Source: RBG-16-34-14 sp963727535
GTDB lineage: Bacteria; Bacteroidota; Ignavibacteria; Ignavibacteriales; Ignavibacteriaceae
Reading direction: 5' to 3'
NCBI GenBank assembly: GCA_963727535.1
Contig: CAVSGR010000001.1
Location: forward strand, 310,001 to 374,000
Length of the DNA: 64,000 bases
The position numbers were made by a program, and so were the translations under genes. Shown here one piece after another: positions 1-9,601 of this stretch (position 1 is the first letter of the stretch; every line of letters begins with the position of its first letter). The notes below the pieces were generated by a model, which worked only from the letters and a program-made list of their open reading frames with translations, had not been told where the DNA came from and did not search any database.

Positions 1-1
1 G

Positions 2-2016
2 GATTTTAATCCTGACAGCCTGAAACTGGCATTAAAAACAGCGACATCGGATTCTGTTTTATTCAAGATAAACTTCGAGCTGGAGGATTATTACGAAGAA
101 GTAAACGTCGATTCCGCCCTTTCTTTTGCCAATAAGTCATTAAAAATTGCGCGAAAAGCAAATCAAAAATTAGCCGAAGGCGCCGCCATTGTAGGTAAAG
201 CATACTCGCTGACTAACATCAGTAAATATGGCGAAGCCCTGAAATATATAACCAATGCTTTTCAAATATTACAAAATCCGGAATCTGAGAACCATTCAAC
301 CTGGTTGACGGCTTATTCCGGTTCACACCACCTTTCACCTCATAACAACCGGCTCTGGATTCTCTCTATTGCACATCACACGTATGCCTTGCTAATGCGT
401 GCTACACTAAACTATAAAGAAGAAATTTTTCATTTTAACGAGGAAAAAAGAATTTCAGAAATGTGCGGTAGAAAGGCCGGTGTGCAGTTTGCTTATATGA
501 ATCTTTCCAGGATATATAACGACTTTAATAAGCCGGACACCGCCCTTATTTATGCAAAAAAAACATTATCCCTCTCTGAAAAGAACAAAATTACACTTTT
601 TAAAGGCTATGCTCATAATTTTATGGGCAATATTTATTATAAAATGAAAAAATATGACCTCGCCAAAAAATCTTACATTGCAGGAATAAATACTTCGATT
701 GCTGAAAAGGATCTGGGGTCATTACAAAAAAATTACCGGAATATTACTGCATTATACCTGGAAATAAAAAACCGGGATTCTTCACTATTCTACGCAAAAA
801 AAACATTGTCGCTTCTAAATAAAATGGGAAATGCCGAAAACATAAAATACTACCTGGCTTTTGCGTATGAAAATTTATACAGGGCCTATAAATTAAACAA
901 CAAACTGGACAATGCCTATAAGTATCTTCAGCTTGCTATGGCCGCAAAGAACGTTGATTACAAAAATCAAATTGAAAACCTTGCTCATTTTCAAAGTATT
1001 ACGCTTAGTCACGAAGAGCAGCTTCAGCAGTTAGAAAAAGAGAAAATAGAAACACAAAATAAAATCCGTCTTTACGTTTTAATTGCAGCTTTAATCGTTT
1101 TTATAATTATTGCTCTTTTACTTTACAGGAATACCCGCAACAGGAAGAAAGCAAATAAAATTCTGCAAAGTCAAAAAGAAGAAATTGAAGTGCAAAGGAA
1201 AAACGTGGAAGAAACTTTGACTGAACTTAAATCTACCCAGGCACAGCTTATTCATTCGGAAAAAATGGCATCACTCGGTGAACTTACTGCCGGCATCGCA
1301 CACGAAATAAAAAACCCGTTAAACTTTGTAAATAATTTTCGGAAGTAAGCAGCGAATTACTCGATGAAATAAAAGACAGAGTTAGAGAATAAAAATGAAG
1401 AAGAAGTTGTTGACATTAATTGAAAATTTAAAACAAAATCTTGAAAAGATAAATCAACACGGCAAACGCGCAGATTCAATTGTAAAAGGAATGCTTCTAC
1501 ATTCAAGAGGAACTTCCGGGGAAAAAATTTTAACCGATATTAATGATCTTCTTGATCAATATGTAAATCTTGCTTACCACGGAATGAGAGCACAGAATAA
1601 AGAATTTAATATCACTATAGAAAAAGATTATGATAAGACTTTAGAAAAAATTAATGTTGTTCCGCAGGATATAAGCAGAGTGTTTTTAAATATAATTAAC
1701 AATGCCTGCTATGCTGCTTATGATAAAAAGAAAAAAGACTGGTGATGATTTCTCATCCGATATTAAAAGTTTCAACAAAAAACTTAAAAGAAAAGTTGAA
1801 ATAAGAATTGGTGATAACGGAAATGGAATTCCAAAAGATATTTTAGATAAAATATTCCAGCCGTTCTTCACAACAAAACCAACAGGCGAAGGAACGGGAT
1901 TGGGTTTATCGTTAAGTTATGATATAGTTACAAAAGTGCACGGCGGAGAATTAAAAGTGGAAACGAAAGAAGGTGAAGGAACTGAATTTATAATCCAAAT
2001 CCCGGTAAAAACTTAG
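2..2016 (+). pseudogene. TPR-containing sensor histidine kinase, 5'-truncated by window edge and frameshifted
   Basis: The frame is open from base 2 to 1348 and continues, after shifts, at 1395-1745 and 1702-2016. The first part is helical, with TPR-like repeats (ALIYAKKTLSLSEK, SLFYAKKTLSLLNK). Then come one membrane segment (LYVLIAALIVFIIIALLLY), a coiled coil and a HisKA box with phospho-acceptor His in IAHEIKNPLNF. The later pieces supply the dimerisation helix (INQHGKRADSIVKGMLLHS), the N box (NIINNACYAAYD) and the G boxes (DNGNGIP, GEGTGLGLSL). Comparison with the two sister kinases places four single-base indels: one missing T near 1339 and extra A near 1378, 1415 and 1735. The coding sense is conserved between them, so this is either recently inactivated or mis-sequenced. 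Probable partners are the receivers at 11 kb. Confidence 0.8.
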
Positions 2017-2018
2017 TA

Positions 2019-2125
2019 ATGAAAAAGTAGTAACAATACTGTTTGTTCTTTTGGCAATCCAGAATATTGGAGCTGCTCAAATCAGCAAATTGGAAAAACG
2101 GAATGATTATGAACACAATTATTAA
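2019..2125 (+). pseudogene. Orphan signal-peptide remnant
   Basis: An ATG at 2019 followed by a one-base shift gives a convincing secretion signal (KVVTILFVLLAIQNIGAAQ) and then a short tail that stops at 2125. The tail overlaps the start of the next kinase in another frame. This looks like the 5' end of a different exported protein whose body was replaced by the propeller kinase. It is too short to identify, and random coding potential cannot be excluded. Confidence 0.35.
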
Positions 2126-5100
2126 AAAACTTTCTCTTAGAACCATCTATTGCTTCTTAATATTAGTCCTGGCAACGAGCTCTTGTCTTTTTGCACAGGA
2201 CGTTCAGTTTGATCGCATCAATAAGTCAGACGGGTTCCCTTCCGACTGGATTTACAGCCTCGTGCAGGATAAACAAGGTTTTCTCTGGGTGGGCGGCCTC
2301 AGTGGTCTCAGCCGCTACGATGGTTACAATATCAAGACGTACAGGCATGACCCGCTTGACAGCACATCCCTCTCAAACAACTATGTCAAGGCTCTGTATG
2401 AAGATCGCGAAGGAAGGCTTTGGGCAGGTACCTGGGGTGGCGGACTTAACCTATTCGATTCAGGAAAAGAGAAATTCACTCAATTTAAACTTGATCCTGG
2501 TAATTCAACTTCATTGAGCTCGGATTCAGTGAATGTGATCCTTCAGACAACAGATGGAACCATTTGGGTTGGCACGCAAAACGGCCTCGATCGTTTTGAA
2601 AACGATAAAGGAACGTTTATTCGCTACACCCATGAAACAAATAACGAACAAACTCTTACCAGCAATGTTATAAACGCCTTATACGAAGACAAGGATGGCA
2701 ATTTGTGGGTTGGGACGGGCGATGCCACAGATCCAAAGGGAAAAGTGGGAGGATTAAACCGCTACGATTCAACTGCAGATAATTTTATACGTGTTCTGCC
2801 AACCGGACAGAAATCGTTACGCGATAATCGGGTCACAGCCATTGCTGAAGCGCCCAATGGCGCTATTTATATCGGCACCTGCCAGTCGGGGCTCTATCGT
2901 TATGACCCGATGGGAAGTAAGCTTGAAACGCTGGGTGATGATCCCAATGATTTGACGCGTTTACATGCTCCCCAAGGCATAAAAACAAGTACCCAATCCG
3001 CTGCAGTCGATGTTATTCATAGAGACAAGACCGGCATGCTCTGGGTGGCAACCCATTCCGGTGGAATCAATCGATACGATCCCGCCACGCACACTCTGAC
3101 ACACTACAGGTATCAGGCAGGCAATGCGAAAAGTTTGTCAAGCAACTCAGTTTTATCCTTCCATGAGGACCATCAGGGTATTCTCTGGGTTGGGACTGAG
3201 GGCGCCGGCCTCAACAAGATCGTGCCTTCCTTCAGCCGATTTCAATTATATGGGGCAAAAGAAATTAGTGCAAGTAATGGCGTACGATCACTTTATCAGG
3301 AAAGCAAAGATACTCTTTGGATTGGAACCTTTTCAGGCCAACTATTTCAAATGGACCCGGCCACAGGAAACATTGAACGATTCTCAGACACGAAACCGGC
3401 TCAGGACGGATTGTGGGGTAATCCTGTAGAGAGTGTATTTAAAGACAAGGAAGGAATGTTATGGGTAGGACAGACAGGGGGCCTTTATCGCATTAACCCG
3501 GTTCGAAAGAGCCATAGGAAGTTTACTATTGATGCTGCAAACCCCGACAGTTTAAGTAATTCCAATGTAATGTTTATCAGGCAAACTGATGACCAACATT
3601 TGTGGATCGGCACCTGGGGCGGCGGACTTAACCTGTACAATTTTAAAACCAAACGCTTTCGGCGTTTTCAACATGATCCATCTGATCCAAAAACTTTAAG
3701 TGATAATAAGTTAGTGCAAATGTACACAGACCATCAGGGTATTCTGTGGTTTGGTACTCATGATGGCGGTTTAGACCGATTTGACAAAAAAACAGAAACC
3801 TTTACTACTTATCTCGATGGGGAAAGCATTTTCCAGATTTATGAAGACAGTTCAGATCGATTTTGGGTAACAACTGTGACTAACGGATTTTTTCTGCTGG
3901 ATAGAAACACAGGAAAAACTATTCATTATACCACAGAGGATGGCTTGCCGAATAATGTTGTACCAGGCATTATGCAAGATAAACAAGGACTGCTTTGGCT
4001 TGCGACATCAGGTGGCGTTGCCCGGTTCAATCCTGAAACAAAGACCTTCATTACCTATGATGAGGCAGATGGTATGAATAACTATCCGGTTATACAGCAG
4101 GCGGTTATCAAAGGCATGGACGGCAGGATGTTCATCGGTGGCCCGAAAGGAGTCACTGCCATCAACCCGCAGGATTTTAAGCCGAATCCTAATTCTCCAG
4201 TCACGGCAATTACAGGACTGCATGTTTTTGAAGATGCTTTTTCACTACCGGTAAACCGGGAAGAGCAGATAACGTTGAAGTATAACCAAAACGAACTTAC
4301 GTTCGACTATGCAGGGTTGCATTTTGCCAACCCGTCGCGAAATCGTTACACCTATCGCCTGGAAGGGTACGACAAGAATTGGATTGATGCAGGTACTGCA
4401 CGCAGTGCCAAATACACAAACCTGGGCCCGGGTACATACACGTTCAGGGTGAAATCTTCGAATAGCGACGGCGTCTGGGATGAAAAAGGCACATCCCTGA
4501 CCATAAAGATTTTACCGCCATGGTGGCGAACAACTGCGGCTTATATAATTTATGCATTACTCGGGATGGCTTTTATAGTAATCCTCAACAGATTTCTGCG
4601 CCGCAGATTGGTTGCGAAAGAGCGGGAGCGAACACGGGAACTGGAACTGGAACAGGCCCGTGAGGCTTTGCAGCAGGCCTCCCTCGACCGCGTCCGTGCC
4701 GAGATCGCTTCCATGCGAACCGCAAAAGACCTCGAGCGCATCACGCCGCTAATCTGGCGTGAACTTAAAGCACTTGAAGTTCCATTTATCCGATGTGGTG
4801 TATTTATAGTTGACGAAGCTAATAAATCTGTTGGCGTGTTCCTTACTACTCCCGAAGGCAAAGCGCTAGGAGTATTACACCTGGCTTTTGATTCCAATGA
4901 TCTTACAAGTAACACTGTAAAACATTGGAAAAATAAACAGGTTTACAAAGAACATTGGAACAAGGAAGAGTTTATCAACTGGACAAAATCAATGATGGAG
5001 CTCGGGCAGGTTCAGAATCCCGAAACATACCAGGGTTCATCGCAGCCGCCGGAATCTCTCTATTTACATTTTGTTCCTTTTGAACAGGGAATGCTTTACA

Positions 5101-5651
5101 TTGGAAATGTTGATCCTCTTGATGAAGAGAAACTTGAACTAACAAAAACATTAGCTGAAGCTTTCTCCATTGCTTATGCACGTTATGAAGATTTTAAGAA
5201 TCTTGAAGAAGCAAAAGCAGCAGTTGAAGTAACATTGAGTGAATTAAAATCAGCACAGTCTCAATTAGTCCATTCGGAAAAGATGGCTTCGCTTGGCGAA
5301 CTTACTGCCGGTATTGCGCACGAAATTAAAAACCCGTTAAACTTCATAAATAATTTTTCTGAGATCAGTAACGAACTGCTGGATGAAATGAAAGCAGATC
5401 TTCAAAACAAAAATGAAGAAGAAGTTGCAGATTTGATAGAAAACTTAAAACAAAATCTTGAAAAGATAAATCAGCACGGTAAACGTGCAGATTCAATTGT
5501 AAAAGGAATGCTCCTTCACTCAAGAGGAACCTCGGGAGAAAAAGCATTAACGGATATTAATGATCTACTGGATCAATATGTTAATCTTGCTTATCACGGA
5601 ATGAGAGCTACAAAACAAGGAATTCAATATTACGATAGAAAAAGATTATGA
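2103..5651 (+). CDS. Two-component-regulator-propeller sensor histidine kinase (C-terminus split off by frameshift)
   Basis: I start at ATG 2103 (2109 is also possible) rather than an upstream TTG, because it places a signal peptide ending LATSSCLFAQ at the N-terminus. About a dozen beta-propeller blades follow, with the recurring pattern D-x-x-G-x-[LI]-W-[VI]-G-[TG]. Then come a Y_Y_Y domain (FRVKSSNSDGVWDEKG), a membrane helix (TAAYIIYALLGMAFIVIL), a charged coiled coil and a GAF-like region. A HisKA domain with IAHEIKNPLNF ends the frame. The layout is that of periplasmic glycan-sensing hybrid kinases, but the ligand is unknown and no polysaccharide locus adjoins. The frame breaks near 5610 at an extra A in an AAAA run; a second shift near 5660 follows. 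The propeller half is visibly richer in G and C than the kinase half. Confidence 0.88.
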   Translation: MIMNTIIKKLSLRTIYCFLILVLATSSCLFAQDVQFDRINKSDGFPSDWIYSLVQDKQGFLWVGGLSGLSRYDGYNIKTYRHDPLDSTSLSNNYVKALYEDREGRLWAGTWGGGLNLFDSGKEKFTQFKLDPGNSTSLSSDSVNVILQTTDGTIWVGTQNGLDRFENDKGTFIRYTHETNNEQTLTSNVINALYEDKDGNLWVGTGDATDPKGKVGGLNRYDSTADNFIRVLPTGQKSLRDNRVTAIAEAPNGAIYIGTCQSGLYRYDPMGSKLETLGDDPNDLTRLHAPQGIKTSTQSAAVDVIHRDKTGMLWVATHSGGINRYDPATHTLTHYRYQAGNAKSLSSNSVLSFHEDHQGILWVGTEGAGLNKIVPSFSRFQLYGAKEISASNGVRSLYQESKDTLWIGTFSGQLFQMDPATGNIERFSDTKPAQDGLWGNPVESVFKDKEGMLWVGQTGGLYRINPVRKSHRKFTIDAANPDSLSNSNVMFIRQTDDQHLWIGTWGGGLNLYNFKTKRFRRFQHDPSDPKTLSDNKLVQMYTDHQGILWFGTHDGGLDRFDKKTETFTTYLDGESIFQIYEDSSDRFWVTTVTNGFFLLDRNTGKTIHYTTEDGLPNNVVPGIMQDKQGLLWLATSGGVARFNPETKTFITYDEADGMNNYPVIQQAVIKGMDGRMFIGGPKGVTAINPQDFKPNPNSPVTAITGLHVFEDAFSLPVNREEQITLKYNQNELTFDYAGLHFANPSRNRYTYRLEGYDKNWIDAGTARSAKYTNLGPGTYTFRVKSSNSDGVWDEKGTSLTIKILPPWWRTTAAYIIYALLGMAFIVILNRFLRRRLVAKERERTRELELEQAREALQQASLDRVRAEIASMRTAKDLERITPLIWRELKALEVPFIRCGVFIVDEANKSVGVFLTTPEGKALGVLHLAFDSNDLTSNTVKHWKNKQVYKEHWNKEEFINWTKSMMELGQVQNPETYQGSSQPPESLYLHFVPFEQGMLYIGNVDPLDEEKLELTKTLAEAFSIAYARYEDFKNLEEAKAAVEVTLSELKSAQSQLVHSEKMASLGELTAGIAHEIKNPLNFINNFSEISNELLDEMKADLQNKNEEEVADLIENLKQNLEKINQHGKRADSIVKGMLLHSRGTSGEKALTDINDLLDQYVNLAYHGMRATKQGIQYYDRKRL

Positions 5652-6028
5652 TAAGACATTTAGAAAAGATAAATGTTGTTCCGCAGGATATAAGCAGGGT
5701 TTTCTTAAATATAATTAATAATGCCTGCTATGCGGCTTATGATAAAAAGAAGAAAAGTGGAAATGATTTTTCTCCGACACTTAAAGTCTCAACTAAAAAT
5801 TTGAAAGATAAAGTTGAAATCCGGATTAGTGATAACGGAAGTGGAATTCCTAAAGATATTTTAGATAAAATATTCCAGCCTTTCTTTACAACAAAACCAA
5901 CAGGAGAGGGAACGGGATTGGGTTTATCGCTAAGTTATGATATAGTTACAAAACAGCACGGCGGAGAATTGAAAGTGGAAAGCGAAAAAGGAAAGTTTAC
6001 GGAGTTTATTATTGTTATACCTAAATAA
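5648..6028 (+). CDS. Histidine kinase ATPase domain, C-terminal fragment of the preceding kinase
   Basis: This is the HATPase_c end of the propeller kinase above, displaced by two single-base insertions around 5610 and 5660. It contains the N box (IINNACYAAYD), G1 (DNGSGIP), the F box (FQPFFTTKPTGEG) and G2 (GTGLGLSLSYD), and ends with TEFIIVIPK. It has no HisKA domain or plausible start of its own, so it is very unlikely to be a free-standing gene. Sequence is nearly identical to the matching parts of the other two kinases in this island. Confidence 0.85.
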   Translation: MIRHLEKINVVPQDISRVFLNIINNACYAAYDKKKKSGNDFSPTLKVSTKNLKDKVEIRISDNGSGIPKDILDKIFQPFFTTKPTGEGTGLGLSLSYDIVTKQHGGELKVESEKGKFTEFIIVIPK

Positions 6029-6092
6029 GAATGTGTCGTACCTACGGTACTCCATAGTCTTTTGGTAGCTTACCACACCGGGTTAAAACCCT

Positions 6093-6126
6093 GTGTTAGA
6101 AAATATTTCGAGCCTATGGCTCTTAT
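6093..6126 (+). repeat. 34-bp direct repeat, left copy
   Basis: Identical to 6815-6848. It contains the mini-hairpin AGCC-TAT-GGCT and is preceded by a different palindrome in each copy (CGGGTT-AAA-ACCCTG on the left, CCGGATT/AATCCGG on the right). The two copies bracket the transposase gene in the same orientation. Confidence 0.85.
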
Positions 6127-6287
6127 GTAAAAGATTATGTTAATAGTGGTTTGTCACGAAAAGATGCGTAGCATCGATTTATTTTATAACAACGGAATTT
6201 ATTCCGTTGGATTGGATGGAAACAATAACAAAATAGAAAGAGCAGTAGGCTCGGTTCATATAACAAAGTTATATTTGGGAGGAAAGG

Positions 6288-6749
6288 ATGGCAAACACTT
6301 ATCATCAAATATATTTGCAGACTGTTTTTGCAGTTAAGTATAGAAGAGCGAGGATACACAAATCCTGGAAAAATAAATTATTTGGAGTTATCGGGAATCT
6401 GATAAATGAAACAGGTTGTAAAACCATAATTGTGAATGGAGTTGAAGACCACGTACATTGTTTTATAGGATTAAAACCAGTGGTTTCTGTGTCTGAATTA
6501 ATGAAAACGGTGAAAGCAAAATCATCAAAATATATTAATGATCATTCATTAACTTCAACACGATTTGAATGGCAAGAAGGTTATGGAGTGTTTTCTTATG
6601 GACAATCGCAAGTAGACAAGGTTTATAAGTATATACTGAATCAGGAAGAGCATCATAAAAAGTTGACGTTTCAGGATGAATACCTGGAGTTTTTGAAAAG
6701 CTTTAAGATAGAGTATGATGAGAGGTATGTTTTTCAGGAATTGGTTTAG
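6288..6749 (+). CDS. REP-associated tyrosine transposase / IS200-like Y1 transposase
   Basis: This 153-residue protein has the Y1_Tnp (HUH) fold signature. The metal-binding HxH lies in EDHVHCFIGL near residue 50. The C-terminal helix SQVDKVYKYILNQEEHHKK carries candidate catalytic Tyr residues. The start ATG is supported by a strong GGAGG just upstream. Such enzymes cut and rejoin single-stranded DNA at hairpins. No tnpB, guide RNA or accessory gene is present, so it fits a RAYT/IS200 solo transposase. The surrounding short-loop palindromes are the natural candidate substrates. The frame is intact, unlike its neighbouring kinases. Confidence 0.9.
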   Translation: MANTYHQIYLQTVFAVKYRRARIHKSWKNKLFGVIGNLINETGCKTIIVNGVEDHVHCFIGLKPVVSVSELMKTVKAKSSKYINDHSLTSTRFEWQEGYGVFSYGQSQVDKVYKYILNQEEHHKKLTFQDEYLEFLKSFKIEYDERYVFQELV

Positions 6750-6814
6750 TTATGCGCCGTGCTGATGGCACTCTTAGTTTTTGTTGTACTTTACTTTCAC
6801 CGGATTAAAATCCG

Positions 6815-6848
6815 GTGTTAGAAAATATTTCGAGCCTATGGCTCTTAT
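6815..6848 (+). repeat. 34-bp direct repeat, right copy
   Basis: Identical to 6093-6126 and in the same orientation. It is followed by further palindromes, including GATGC-GTT-GCATC near 6893 and GATGC-GTA-GCATC near 6964, in the 351-base gap between the transposase and the third kinase. Apart from these hairpins I see nothing coding in that gap. Confidence 0.85.
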
Positions 6849-7100
6849 ATCTTAAAAAGATGTGTGAAAAACTGAAAATAAAAATAAAACAAGATGCGTT
6901 GCATCTTATTATTTAACAACGACAAACTTTTGCCTGTTGAAAAAGCAAAATCAATGTAATAAAGATGCGTAGCATCGACTGATATTATAACAACGGAATT
7001 TATTCCATTGGATAGAAACAAAAAAAACAAGAACCATAGCCGTAGGCTCGGAACATATAAGAATGAATTTATTATAAATTTGAATATTTAAGATACATCT

Positions 7101-9465
7101 ATGAAAAACAAATTATTAAAAGTCTTTTTTAGCACAACAACTATTTGTGTATTGCTCATTTTGAGTATGTCATCTATAAGCTACGGACAAAGGAATTATC
7201 TTTTTGAAAATATCTCAATTCCCGAAGGGCTTTCTAATGCTACAGTCAACTATATCTTCCAGGATAGTAATGGATTCCTTTGGATTTCAACTGCAGATGG
7301 GCTTAACCGGTATGACGGAAATAATATAAAAGTATTTAAAAATGATCCAAATGATTCTACAACAATACCAACTGATGATTGTTACGCCATTGCGGAGGAT
7401 GCAGATGGATTTATATGGATCGGTGTTTCAAATAACAGTATCGCAAAATATGATCCGAAAAATGAAACTTTTCAAAGTTATCCCATAGAAACCGCAGGTG
7501 TAACTAATACATCATCCTTTTATTCAGCCCTATCAGATTCTAAAGGAAACTTATGGTTTGGCTCCACATATCATGGAATGCAAAAATTCAACAAATCAAA
7601 AAATAAGTTTGAACAGGTGCATCTCGATGCTTCCAATAAAAATGCTCAATGGGGTAACATCATTTAGCATAACTGAATTAAAGAATGGAAATATCATAGT
7701 TGCCGATTATGCAAACGGTATAAAAATATACAATGAAAAGCTCAATTTATTTCAGCCATATTACCTCAAAGCAAATTTCAGCCCAGATTGAAATACAAGC
7801 TATTTATGAAGATGTATCGGGAAATATTTGGTTTGGGGGTAACTTTACTTTAATCAAATACTCTCCTAACTATTATACTACTGAAGACTATGATGTTTTT
7901 GGCCCTACCAAAAATGACAAGGGTTCCTATTTAGTTACTGGAATAGTTCAGGATGTTGATGGATATATATGGGTAGGAACCTATTCGACATGGACTTTAT
8001 AGAATTGATGTTAACACAGAAAAACATTCAGAAAATTGATTACGGTTCGACAAATTCGGACGTTTCTGCAAGAATAATTATACATCAAATAATTAAGGAC
8101 AAATACGGTGTTGTTTGGATTGCTACATGGGGAAATGGTCTCACAAAATTTGATCCGCTTAGAGAACCGTTTAATTTTTATAAGTTTATAACTAATGACT
8201 GTTGCAAGTTCTAATGCAAATTTTTCAACAGTAATTGCGGGTTTACATCAGAGTAAAGAAATCACAATTGGAACATCTGAAAAGGGTTTATTTACTTACA
8301 ATCTCGAAAATCATAAGTCTGATAATTTGAAATTCAAAATGGACAAACCTAATGTTTCAGATGGGAAAATAAATATTCAGGGTCTTGCTATTGATAATGC
8401 AGGGAATAAATGGTTCGCATATAACAATCTTGGTCTGCACAAAATAGATAAGAATAATTTACTAAGCACTATTAAATCACCTAATGAAAATAAAACTACA
8501 ACTTATTTTATAAACTCGATAAAAATAGATTTATCGGGTAATATCTGGATGGCATCAAGACATGGATTTGAGAAATATAATCCCTCTCAAAATCAATATT
8601 CATTCTTACCTACGATAATGAATAAAACAATGAGTGACGATCTTAAACATAGAATTCATAAAATATCAGAATCCAGTGAGCCGATCGCTTCAATATTAAA
8701 AGTCGGTGAAGCATCAAATTTAGAAAAATCATTTTCATTGAGCCACGATCAAAAAGTTTTGATAATTTGTGTTGGAGAAGGCGAAATGAATATTGGGGTA
8801 GGTACTTACTGATGCCGGATCAGTTTTAAACAAAGATGGTAAAACAATCTGGTCAATGAATGATTTATTCAAAACATTTAATGATGGAGGAGGATTTAAA
8901 AATCGAATTGCACTTGGATGTTTAAATTTGAAAAAAGGTGATTACAAAATTACATATGCAACGGATGTTGGTCATTCTTATGGAAATTGGAATGTAATTC
9001 CTCCACCAGATTCTTTGTGGTATGGAATTCAGGTTTTGAGTTTAAATGATTTTGATTATAATATCATAAACCAAATGAATGAAAAAGAAATTAACGTCCG
9101 ATAAATTTATGCCTATGGAAGTAGGTACAAGCATTGAATTTAGCAAGAGGTACAATAATACTCTTTGGTTAGGTTCAAGATTAAGCGGATTTTTTAAATA
9201 TGATTTATCAACCGGAAATTTTAAGCAATATAATTTTGATAGCAAAAATATTAATTCCCTAAACAATTATATTAATTGTATTTATGAAGACAGTAAAGGG
9301 ATAGTCTGGATTGCAACAGCAAACCGTTTATTAAGATTTGATCCCGCAACAGAAAAAATTAATAAGTTTGATCAAAAAGATGGACTCCCTTCCAATCAAA
9401 TAAATTCCATTGTAGAAGATCTTGAGGGAAATCTTTGGATAAATACATCATGCTGGATTATCTAA
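7101..9465 (+). pseudogene. Propeller sensor half of a third histidine kinase, broken into six or more frames
   Basis: The first segment (7101-7667) has a signal peptide ending SISYGQ and propeller blades with GFLWISTADGLNRYDG and GFIWIGVSNN. The same protein continues in shifted frames at about 7640-7791, 7733-8002, 7969-8214, 8195-8812, 8820-9104 and 9079-9465, with blade motifs in each (NIWFGGNF, VVWIATWGNG, TLWLGSRLSG). Between about 8650 and 9080 a non-propeller stretch interrupts the blades (KVLIICVGEGEMN, then KTIWSMNDLF, GGGFKNRIALG and SYGNWNVIPPP), probably an inserted beta-sandwich. The family residues are preserved across breaks, so this is a recent pseudogene or a sequencing artefact. 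Confidence 0.75.
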
Positions 9466-9601
9466 ACTGAATAAAAATGATCCAAAAGATAAATGGAACT
9501 TTGTAAATTTTAATGCACAAGATGGACTCCAGGGTTTTACTAGCAGCAAAGCAAGCTGGATAAGTAAAGATGGCGAGATTTTTTTAGGAGGAATTGATGG
9601 C

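Larger units (their letters stand above)
6029..7062. mobile_element. RAYT/IS200-like unit with flanking palindrome clusters
   Basis: The transposase gene is flanked on both sides by the same short palindromes and by direct repeats. Left and right both carry a 34-bp identical copy (6093-6126 and 6815-6848). Both also carry GATGC-GTA-GCATC followed by an AACGGAATTTATTCCGTT-type palindrome (left 6161-6216, right about 6961-7014) and a GTAGGCTCGG...CATATAA motif. Additional hairpins include GTACC-TAC-GGTAC at 6038-6050 and a CCGGATT/AATCCGG stem near 6800. The organisation resembles REP-associated tyrosine transposases with their REP elements. The outer limits are my estimate. Confidence 0.6.

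Noticed and set aside
4550..4915. Minus-strand frame of 121 codons within the propeller kinase
   Set aside because: It is antisense to a well-supported domain and its Arg/Ser-rich composition is typical of a shadow frame.
6029..7062. IS605 with TnpB and guide RNA
   Set aside because: Only a Y1 transposase is present; no frame with RuvC or zinc-finger motifs of TnpB lies nearby.
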